NCBI GenBank assembly: GCA_964384675.1
Contig: CAYLNK010000398.1
Coordinates: 1-5,045 of the forward strand
Length of the DNA stretch: 5,045 nucleotides
Reading direction: 5' to 3'
Source of the DNA: CAYLNK01 sp964384675
GTDB lineage: Bacteria; Acidobacteriota; Thermoanaerobaculia; UBA5066
A program made the translations under genes and the position numbers. Shown here in pieces: positions 1 through 5,045 of this stretch; positions within the stretch are counted from its first letter, which is position 1; every line of letters starts with the position of its first letter. Below the pieces are notes generated by a model. The model saw only the letters and a list, made by a program, of their open reading frames with translations. It did no database searches and had not been told where the DNA came from.

Positions 1-1861
1 CCTCGTCGCCGGCCCGCTCGGCATCGGCGACGGCCCGGGTCGCCGCGACGAGGGCCTCGTCCCCGTGCCCGAGAGGCCGGAGGCGCACCGCGTCACGCAG
101 AGAGGCGTAGGCGCGCTCGCGGAGACCGGCGCGCACCGGCACCGCCAGCGGCGAGGCGTCGGAGCGGACGAACCCGTCGAAGCCGATCAGCGTGCGTCCG
201 CCGCCGGACCGCCGGACCTCCACGAGCCGGCGCTCGGCGTCGACCACGAGCCCGTCCGGGACGACCGCGCTCTCGCCGGGAAGGAGCGTGTACCAGACGA
301 GCGCCGGCGCGAGGCCTCCCGCGAACGGGCCGTCCGGCGAGAACGCCAGCGGGTGCCCGGCCGCCTCCAGCCCGCGCAGCGGAGCCCACGGGAGACGCAC
401 CGCGGCGATCGCCCAGGACTGCCCCATCTCCTCGTTCCGGCCGACGAGGAGCATCTCGCGCCGGCCGTCGCCGTCGAGGTCCGCCAGGGCGCCCAGCTCG
501 TGCGGCGAGGCGGAGGCGAAGACGACCCGGGCCTGGTCGAGGCGCGGGTCGTAGACGACGTGGTAGCTCCCGTCGGCGAAGTCGTGGCGGTAGCTCGCCA
601 GCAGGTGGTCGCGCCCGCCGTCGAGCTCGACGGCGGTGAGCCGGGCCCGGTACTCGTCCGGGCCGGGGAACGAAGCGCTGGCGTTCGGGAGGTAGGCGCT
701 CCGCTCGAGCGCTCCGGTCACCCCCCGCACGAGGACCAGGACGTGGTTGAACTCGGGATCCAGCTCGTGCCCGCCCGAGAGGAAGGCGGCGACCTGCTCG
801 AGGCCGCGGCCGCCGCGGAAAACGGCCGCGTGAGCGGGCTGCGCGACGTCGGGCCGGCTCCAGAGGATCCGGCCGTCCGCGTCGAGCGCGCGGACACCGC
901 CCACGCCCACGGCGAGCTCGACGAGGTGAGGTGTCACGAGCCATCGCCCGGCGAGAAGCGCGGCCGCGGCCGACAGCGCGAGGAGCGAAAGACGGGGGAG
1001 ATTCGGCGGGAGACGCGGCACGCGGCGCGGCACGCGATGCGAGCGCAGATCGGCCAGCGCGGCGGCGGCGCTCGAATAGCGCGCCTCCGGATCGGTCTCG
1101 AGGAGGCGGGAGACGAAGGACGACAGCCACGGAGGGACGTCGGGACGGAGCTCCAGCACCGCTGGAGGTGCGTCGTGGAGGCGCGTCAGGACGGTGCCCA
1201 TCGGCGTTCCGCCCGGGAGCGGCACCTCGCCGGTGAGCATCTCGAAGAGCAGGACGCCCGCGGAGTAGAGGTCGCTCCGCGCGTCGACGTGACCGCCGAC
1301 CGCCTGCTCGGGCGCGACGTAGTCCGCCTCGTCCTCCCAGCGCCGGGCGAGCCCGTAGTCGACGAGACGGACCGGGCCGCCCGGAGGGAGGAGCACGTTC
1401 GAGGCCCGCAGGTCCCGGTGGACGAGCCCGAGCCGGTGGAGCGCCTCGAGCGCCTCGAGGAGCCCGGCGCCGAGCTCCAGCGCGTCGCGGACGGACAGGA
1501 GGCCGGCGGCCATCCGCTCGGCGAGGGAGTCGCCCGGGACCCACTCGCCCGTCAGGACGAGGGTGTCGCCGGCCCGCGACACCTCGAGCACGGGGACGAG
1601 CCGGGGCTCGACCGATTCACGGACCCGCGCCATCTCCCGCTCGAACCGTGCGACCGCGGAATCGGCCAGGCGGGGCTGCCGGAGGACCTTGAGCGCCACG
1701 TCCCGGGATCGGGTGTGGTCGAACGCCCGGTAGACGACCGAGCTCGCGCCTCGTCCGCGGACGGCGCGCACGTCGTACCGATGCGCCAGATCGAGCCCCG
1801 GGACCAGGAGGCGGATCGTCACGGGGCCTTCCCGGACCGTGCCGTGACCCCGGATCGCCAT
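1..1861 (-). CDS. Membrane-anchored Ser/Thr-type protein kinase with large ectodomain (C-terminus off the window)
   Basis: The minus-strand frame stays open from an ATG at 1861 to the left edge, giving 620 codons without a stop. Residues 28-275 form a Hanks-type (PknB-like) kinase domain, which transfers phosphate from ATP to proteins. It has a Gly-rich loop GRGASSVV at 36-43, the ATP lysine K58 in VALK, a likely C-helix partner E76, the catalytic loop HRDLRASN at 148-155, metal-binding DYG at 168-170, APE at 183-185, D197 of helix F and R261. A basic Arg/Pro stretch (275-290) precedes one membrane segment (about 291-308), so the kinase should be cytoplasmic. The remainder should be outside: ALDADGRILWS (325-335) resembles a PQQ-type propeller blade, and LADLDGDGRREMLLVG (459-474) resembles a calcium-binding FG-GAP/VCBS repeat. 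Residues 580-620 look like the start of a TPR-type helical pair. AGGAG lies six bases before the ATG, supporting this start. Oddities are the DYG motif and the very short activation segment. The kinase fold is certain; its substrate is unknown. Confidence 0.92.
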   Translation of the reverse strand, partial: MAIRGHGTVREGPVTIRLLVPGLDLAHRYDVRAVRGRGASSVVYRAFDHTRSRDVALKVLRQPRLADSAVARFEREMARVRESVEPRLVPVLEVSRAGDTLVLTGEWVPGDSLAERMAAGLLSVRDALELGAGLLEALEALHRLGLVHRDLRASNVLLPPGGPVRLVDYGLARRWEDEADYVAPEQAVGGHVDARSDLYSAGVLLFEMLTGEVPLPGGTPMGTVLTRLHDAPPAVLELRPDVPPWLSSFVSRLLETDPEARYSSAAAALADLRSHRVPRRVPRLPPNLPRLSLLALSAAAALLAGRWLVTPHLVELAVGVGGVRALDADGRILWSRPDVAQPAHAAVFRGGRGLEQVAAFLSGGHELDPEFNHVLVLVRGVTGALERSAYLPNASASFPGPDEYRARLTAVELDGGRDHLLASYRHDFADGSYHVVYDPRLDQARVVFASASPHELGALADLDGDGRREMLLVGRNEEMGQSWAIAAVRLPWAPLRGLEAAGHPLAFSPDGPFAGGLAPALVWYTLLPGESAVVPDGLVVDAERRLVEVRRSGGGRTLIGFDGFVRSDASPLAVPVRAGLRERAYASLRDAVRLRPLGHGDEALVAATRAVADAERAGDE

Positions 1862-1867
1862 CCGCCG

Positions 1868-1872
1868 CTCCT
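1868..1872 (-). promoter_or_regulatory. Ribosome binding site of the kinase gene
   Basis: AGGAG, within GAGAGGAG, lies six bases before the ATG at 1861. This fixes the start in preference to the in-frame GTG at codon 14. The 5' base of the purine run (1875) is also the last base of the adjacent hairpin stem, so hairpin folding could affect ribosome access. Confidence 0.75.
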
Positions 1873-1874
1873 CT

Positions 1875-1893
1875 CGCCGGCGAGCCGCCGGCG
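1875..1893 (-). promoter_or_regulatory. Perfect 8-bp GC hairpin between the secreted-protein and kinase genes
   Basis: Two copies of CGCCGGCG (1875-1882 and 1886-1893) flank a 3-base loop. Each arm is itself a palindrome, so the copies are both direct and inverted repeats. On the transcribed strand the hairpin begins directly after the TAG stop at 1894-1896 and ends against the Shine-Dalgarno sequence of the kinase. No T-tract follows on the minus strand, so it does not look like a standard intrinsic terminator. Partial attenuation, stabilisation of the upstream mRNA end, or masking of the kinase ribosome binding site are all possible. The structure is read directly from the sequence; a function is inferred. 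Confidence 0.5.
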
Positions 1894-2844
1894 CTACTTC
1901 TTCTTCTCGGGCTCCGCTTTCGGCTTCGCCGGCTCCTCCCCCACTCGCTGCGCCTTGGCGATGGCGTCCACATCGGTCCCGGCGAAGTCCGGCTTGATCT
2001 CGATCGCCTCCATCCGGAGCGACCGCCCGGCGAGGCCGCAGTCGACGCCGTCGGTCACCCATGGCGTCCAGCCGGCGTGCTCCATCCTGACCCGGTAGGT
2101 GACCGGGTTCTTGCCGCCGAAGACCCGGATCGCCTCGACGCGCCGGGCGCCGCTCGGGTCGCCGGCGGACTCGCCCTCGCTCGCGGTCGTGGTCCAGCCC
2201 TTGTTCGACAGGGAGGCGTCGTACTTGATGCCGCCCCCGTTGCGGATCTCGTAGGCGAGGACCTCGGGCGACTTGTCCGCGCTCGTCGCCGGGGTGCCGG
2301 CCTCGAGCCACTCCGTGTAGCCGGAGCCGCGGAAGAGGACCCGGTACTGGAACGTGGCCCCGGCGCGCGAGGCCCGCCGGAACTCCACCTCGAACGACTC
2401 CAGCGCCAGCTTCTGACCGGCGCCGCCGAGCGGGGCCTCGTCCGAGACCCAGTCGGAGAGCGGCGTGCCGACGAACGACCCGCGATAGCGGATCGTCCCC
2501 TTGCCGACCCGGAACCGGATCCCCTCGAGCGGCTTGCCGACGATCCCGACCAGCTCCCCCGCCTTCTTCCACGGCCCCCAGCCGAGCCCGTCCGTGGCGA
2601 CGCTGTACTCGATCGGCTCGCGGCTGTAGCGGATGGCGACCTGGGAGAGCGCGATCCCGCTTCCGGGCCTGCCGGCCGAGCCGGCGTCGGTGCCGTTCCC
2701 GACCTCCTGGCCGAGGTTCCCCTTGAGCGGCCGGCTCCTCACCTGCATCCCGTAGTCCCCGTCGGGGCCCGGGTTGAACTGGGCCGCCGCCGGCCACGCG
2801 AGGAGCAGGACGGCCGCGGCCGACATCGCCTTCTTGAACGTCAC
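1894..2844 (-). CDS. Secreted protein with about six degenerate ChW-type repeats
   Basis: This 316-residue protein starts at a GTG and ends at TAG. Residues 1-21 form a signal peptide: a short KK n-region, the hydrophobic stretch AAAVLLLAWP, and AAA before Q22 as a likely signal peptidase I site. There is no lipobox cysteine. The mature part is a tandem array of roughly 40-residue units, about 31-72, 78-113, 118-156, 166-202, 206-243 and 248-285. Each has the pattern Y-(x)n-GWxxW-(x)n-AG-(x)n-L-x-x-(I/F)-x-(V/I). The last unit is clearest, with GWTPWV (258-263) and DCGLAGRSLRMEAIEIK (268-284), which matches the ChW repeat (clostridial hydrophobic with conserved Trp). The tail (302-316) is rich in Lys, Pro and Glu. 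ChW proteins are extracellular and proposed to take part in surface binding or assembly; no enzymatic motif is visible. AGGTGA five bases upstream favours the GTG at 2844. A GTG at 2853 and an ATG at 2826 are in frame but worse placed. Export is fairly certain; the ChW assignment is by eye. Confidence 0.82.
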   Translation of the reverse strand: MTFKKAMSAAAVLLLAWPAAAQFNPGPDGDYGMQVRSRPLKGNLGQEVGNGTDAGSAGRPGSGIALSQVAIRYSREPIEYSVATDGLGWGPWKKAGELVGIVGKPLEGIRFRVGKGTIRYRGSFVGTPLSDWVSDEAPLGGAGQKLALESFEVEFRRASRAGATFQYRVLFRGSGYTEWLEAGTPATSADKSPEVLAYEIRNGGGIKYDASLSNKGWTTTASEGESAGDPSGARRVEAIRVFGGKNPVTYRVRMEHAGWTPWVTDGVDCGLAGRSLRMEAIEIKPDFAGTDVDAIAKAQRVGEEPAKPKAEPEKKK

Positions 2845-2849
2845 CAGGC

Positions 2850-2855
2850 TCACCT
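2850..2855 (-). promoter_or_regulatory. Ribosome binding site of the secreted repeat protein, embedded in the end of the dehydrogenase gene
   Basis: AGGTGA lies five bases before the GTG at 2844 and contains the TGA stop codon of the acyl-CoA dehydrogenase. Ribosomes terminating on the dehydrogenase would therefore stop on the initiation site of the next gene, which suggests translational coupling. This site decides between the three in-frame starts at 2853, 2844 and 2826. Confidence 0.6.
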
Positions 2856-4058
2856 TTCCGCGCGCAGCAGCTGCCGCGCGATCACCATGCGCTGGATCTC
2901 CGAGGTCCCCTCGCCGATCGTGCAGAGCTTCACGTCGCGATAGAACTTCTCCGCCTTGAAGTCCTTCGTGAATCCGTAGCCCCCGTGGATCTGCACCGCG
3001 AGGTTCGCGACCCTCACCGAGAGCTCGCCCGCGTACAGCTTGGCCATCGACGACTCCTTGGTCGTCGTCATCCCGCGGTCCTTCATCCAGCCGGCGCGGT
3101 ACGTCAGGAGCCGCGCCGCGTCGATCTCCGTGGCCATGTCGGCCAGGTAGTTCTGGATCGACTGGAACTCCGAGATCGCCTTGCCGAACTGCTTCCGCTG
3201 CTGCGAGTACTCGAGCGCGCAATCGAACGCGCCCTGGGCCATCCCGAGCGCGAGCGCCGCGATCGAGATGCGGCCGCCGTCCAGGACCTTCATCGACTGG
3301 ATGAAGCCCTCGCCGAGCGCGCCCAGGAGGTTCTCCTTCGGGATGCGGCAGTCCTCCATCACGAGCGTGGCGGTGTCGGACGCGCGGAGACCGAGCTTGT
3401 TCTCCTTCTTCCCCGAGTGGATCCCCTTCTGATGGAGGTCGATCACGAAGGCCGAGATGCCGCGCTTGCCCGCCGTCTTGTCGGTCACCGCCATCAGCAC
3501 CGCGAGGTCCCCGACCGAGCCGTGGGTGATGAAGTTCTTGGAGCCGTTCAGGACCCAGGTGTCGCCGTCGAGGACCGCGGTCGTCTTCGTGCCGGCGCTG
3601 TCGCTTCCCGCTTCGGCCTCCGTCAGGCCCCACGCGCCGAGCAGCTTCCCCTGCGCGAGCGGCGTGACCCAGCGGCGCCGCTGCTCCTCGGAGCCGAACA
3701 TGAAGAGGTGGTTCGTGCAGAGGCTGTTGTGCGCGGCCACCGAGATCCCGACCGAGCCGCAGACGCGCGACAGCTCGTCGATGACGTTGATGTAGTCGAT
3801 GTACGAGAGGCCCGCTCCTCCGTACGCCTCGGGCACCAGCACGCCGAGCATCCCGAGCTCGCCGAGCTTCTTCAGGACGTCACGCGGGAAGACCTGGGCC
3901 TCGTCCCACTCCATCACGTGGGGCGCGATCTCCGCCTGGGCGAACTCGCGCACCATCTTCTGGACGGCGAGCTGCTCCTCGGTCAGGGAGAAGCCCAGGC
4001 CGTTCGTCACCGCGTCCGCCGCGGGAACCGCCAGGTCCTGTTCGAGAACGCTCGTCAT
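2850..4058 (-). CDS. Acyl-CoA dehydrogenase, short-chain/butyryl-CoA type
   Basis: This complete 402-residue flavoenzyme should oxidise an acyl-CoA to the trans-2-enoyl-CoA, passing electrons from FAD to electron-transferring flavoprotein in the cytoplasm (fatty-acid or branched-chain amino-acid breakdown). The N-terminal helical domain (about 25-135) is followed by the beta-domain with signature GLTEAEAGSD (144-153). The C-terminal helical domain carries RKQFGK (288-293), which contacts FAD, then QIHGGYGF (356-363), YRD (373-375) and GEGTSEIQR (382-390). E383 is placed like the catalytic glutamate of short-chain and butyryl-CoA dehydrogenases, not in the helix-G position used by isovaleryl-CoA dehydrogenase. 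The protein is about 20 residues longer than the typical 380, the excess being an unconserved N-terminal leader. The ATG at 4058 has AGGAG six bases upstream; an in-frame TTG at 4073 contributes no recognisable family sequence and is less likely. Family assignment is secure; chain-length preference cannot be read from the sequence. Confidence 0.97.
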   Translation of the reverse strand: MTSVLEQDLAVPAADAVTNGLGFSLTEEQLAVQKMVREFAQAEIAPHVMEWDEAQVFPRDVLKKLGELGMLGVLVPEAYGGAGLSYIDYINVIDELSRVCGSVGISVAAHNSLCTNHLFMFGSEEQRRRWVTPLAQGKLLGAWGLTEAEAGSDSAGTKTTAVLDGDTWVLNGSKNFITHGSVGDLAVLMAVTDKTAGKRGISAFVIDLHQKGIHSGKKENKLGLRASDTATLVMEDCRIPKENLLGALGEGFIQSMKVLDGGRISIAALALGMAQGAFDCALEYSQQRKQFGKAISEFQSIQNYLADMATEIDAARLLTYRAGWMKDRGMTTTKESSMAKLYAGELSVRVANLAVQIHGGYGFTKDFKAEKFYRDVKLCTIGEGTSEIQRMVIARQLLRAER

Positions 4059-4064
4059 GCTCGT

Positions 4065-4069
4065 CTCCT
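4065..4069 (-). promoter_or_regulatory. Ribosome binding site of the acyl-CoA dehydrogenase gene
   Basis: AGGAG sits six bases before the ATG at 4058, the same spacing as at the kinase gene. It lies inside the extended frame that would begin at the TTG at 4073, which argues against that longer start. Confidence 0.7.
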
Positions 4070-4073
4070 GCAA

Positions 4074-4099
4074 GGCGCCAGCGCCCGCGTCCGCGCGGG
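4074..4099 (-). other. Short GC-rich inverted repeats in the gap before the dehydrogenase gene
   Basis: CCCGCG (4084-4089) and CGCGGG (4094-4099) can form a 6-bp stem with a 4-base loop. An overlapping alternative pairs GGCGC (4074-4078) with GCGCC (4081-4085), and the two cannot form together. Neither is followed by a T-run on the minus strand. In a sequence of this GC content such short stems arise often by chance, so a terminator or attenuator role for the upstream gene is only a possibility. No convincing -35/-10 promoter is visible in the same 54-base gap. Confidence 0.2.
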
Positions 4100-4112
4100 G
4101 CCGATCTCGACC

Positions 4113-5045
4113 TCAGATCCGCCCCGGGACAGGCCCCACGCTCGTACCGGGATAGTACCTCGACAGGATGGCACGATAGCCGTGCCCAGCAATCGCCATG
4201 CCGAAGGCTCCGTTCTGGCAAAGGCCGACGCCGTGCCCCCAGCCGCGGCCGTAGAACGTGAAGACGGCCCCCGCCGCGGTCTTCCCCTCGACGACGTTGA
4301 AGAGGGTCTCCGGGAGCCCCAGCGCGAAGCGGATCTCGAGCCCGGTGAGGACGAGGGTCTCGCCGTCGGTGACGATCCGCGCGCGCTTGGCCCTTCCCGA
4401 CTCTCCACGCTCGAGAACCTCGACGTGGCGGACCTCGTCGAACGTGCGGCCGGCATCCCGCTCCTTGATCCTCTGCGCCAGCTCCGCTCCCGTCGCCCGC
4501 CGGGTCCAGTGGATCCAGGACGAGTCCCGTTCGTAGGTCCCCGCGGCCGCCGGGACGGTCGCGGCGAGGCCCGACGCGATACCGCCGCGCACGAAGAGAC
4601 GGATCCGGTCTCCGGGCACGAGGGCGACCCGGGCCACGCCGTCGAAGACGTCCGGGCCGCCCCGGTAGAGCGCGGCAGCGGCGGCGAGCGGATACGTCGC
4701 GCGCCCCTTCGCCGTCTTCACGGTGAGGTTCCGTCCCTCGACGGCGACCAAGCGCCCCTCCACCTCCTCGAGGTCGCCGAGCCGCGAGAGCAGCGCCGCC
4801 CAGAGGCCGGCGATCTCCTCGGCGCGAAAGGCCCGATCGGCGGGGAGGAGCGAGCCGCCGCCGAGCTGGAAGCGCAGGGCCACGGCGTAGGCCTGGCGCG
4901 CGGCCTTCGACCAGGACGCCGGGCCGGCCGCCTCCGACGCCTCCACCAGGTTGGCCAGCTCGCCGAAAGCCGCCGCCTGCGCGAGGTCCGCGTAGACCGA
5001 CGCCGCGGACGAGCTCGCCGGCCCGTTCCCGGCGGGGAGCCCCAG
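4113..5045 (-). CDS. SpoIID/LytB-domain cell-wall protein, C-terminal part (start off the window)
   Basis: The minus-strand frame is open from the right edge to a TGA at 4113-4115, giving 310 visible residues. The end is diagnostic of the SpoIID/LytB family: GRGWGHGVGLCQNGA (266-280), then FGMA, then YRAILSRYYPGT (290-301). SpoIID is a peptidoglycan lytic transglycosylase acting on stem-less glycan strands during engulfment; LytB-type relatives enhance amidases, and many non-sporulating bacteria carry homologues. Before the motif lies the usual SpoIID stretch from SWIHW (176-180) through SGRAKRARIV (216-225) to LEIRFALGL (236-244). The earlier part (about 45-165) has Ala-rich helices and a small beta-rich segment, VEGRLVAVEGRNLTVKT (95-111), perhaps an SH3/OB-like insert. 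The conserved N-terminal part with the catalytic Glu known from B. subtilis SpoIID is not visible and should lie upstream. A GTG at 4946 lacks a ribosome binding site and is not taken as the start. Location is presumably periplasmic or extracellular; the signal peptide cannot be seen. Confidence 0.88.
   Translation of the reverse strand: MGLPAGNGPASSSAASVYADLAQAAAFGELANLVEASEAAGPASWSKAARQAYAVALRFQLGGGSLLPADRAFRAEEIAGLWAALLSRLGDLEEVEGRLVAVEGRNLTVKTAKGRATYPLAAAAALYRGGPDVFDGVARVALVPGDRIRLFVRGGIASGLAATVPAAAGTYERDSSWIHWTRRATGAELAQRIKERDAGRTFDEVRHVEVLERGESGRAKRARIVTDGETLVLTGLEIRFALGLPETLFNVVEGKTAAGAVFTFYGRGWGHGVGLCQNGAFGMAIAGHGYRAILSRYYPGTSVGPVPGRI

Noticed and set aside
1435..1464. Short tandem repeat around GCGCCTCGA
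   Set aside because: It encodes Leu-Glu-Ala repeated in a helix of the kinase domain (LLEALEALH) and is explained by coding constraint.
93..1544. A 483-codon minus-strand open frame overlapping the kinase gene
   Set aside because: It is a shifted frame of the kinase gene, extremely rich in Arg, Pro and Ala and without motifs. The kinase motifs all lie in the other frame, which is open for 620 codons.
65..2098. A 677-codon plus-strand open frame opposite the kinase gene
   Set aside because: Its translation is Arg/Glu/Gly/Pro-rich with no recognisable domain. It is antisense to a clear kinase frame and crosses into the next gene. Long antisense open frames are expected at this GC content when stop codons are rare.
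2077..2943. A 288-codon plus-strand open frame opposite the secreted protein
   Set aside because: It has biased Arg/Ala/Leu/Asp composition and no domain, and it overlaps a minus-strand gene with a signal peptide and clear repeats.
1894..3633. A single 579-codon frame that would fuse extra sequence to the secreted repeat protein
   Set aside because: The part upstream of 2853 is an out-of-frame reading of the acyl-CoA dehydrogenase and is low-complexity. The signal peptide and ribosome binding site place the real start at 2844.
4059..4073. A longer acyl-CoA dehydrogenase starting at TTG 4073
   Set aside because: It adds only five residues, has no ribosome binding site of its own, and would swallow the good AGGAG serving the ATG at 4058.
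4084..4099. Intrinsic terminator after the SpoIID-type gene
   Set aside because: The stem is only 6 bp and no T-tract follows on the minus strand, so I list it only as a weak inverted repeat.

Overview
This is a GC-rich window (about 70% G+C, with third codon positions mostly G or C). All four recognisable genes lie on the minus strand, closely spaced and probably co-transcribed from right to left. No RNA gene, mobile element or CRISPR array is visible. The base composition, a Ser/Thr kinase with a large ectodomain, and a SpoIID-type protein without other sporulation genes suggest a high-GC, non-sporulating, probably Gram-negative bacterium. Acidobacteriota of the Thermoanaerobaculia kind, or Myxococcota, would fit. 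This is inferred from style only, as the window has no taxonomic marker.

Layout in transcription order. (1) 5045-4113: the C-terminal 310 residues of a SpoIID/LytB-type cell-wall protein whose start is off the right edge. (2) 4058-2850: a complete 402-residue acyl-CoA dehydrogenase of the short-chain/butyryl type, with its FAD and catalytic motifs intact. (3) 2844-1894: a 316-residue secreted protein with a signal peptide, about six degenerate ChW-type repeats and a charged Lys/Pro/Glu tail. (4) 1861 to beyond position 1: a membrane-anchored protein kinase. Its N-terminal cytoplasmic kinase domain is followed by one membrane segment and a large ectodomain with propeller-like and FG-GAP-like sequence; its C-terminus is off the left edge.

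The gaps are 54, 5 and 32 bases. The start of gene 3 takes its ribosome binding site from the last codons of gene 2. The 32-base gap before the kinase holds a perfect 8-bp GC hairpin between the previous stop codon and the kinase Shine-Dalgarno sequence. Genes 1, 3 and 4 all point to the cell envelope: peptidoglycan processing, a secreted repeat protein and a transmembrane signalling kinase. Gene 2 is an ordinary beta-oxidation or branched-chain catabolic enzyme and looks like a metabolic passenger.

The most notable points are the unusual active site of the kinase (tyrosine-kinase-like HRDLRASN loop, DYG for DFG, very short activation segment without Ser or Thr), the ChW-like repeat protein directly upstream of it, and the hairpin between the two. 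I did not find a clearly new multi-gene system; the ChW-protein/kinase pair is the best candidate for something undescribed.
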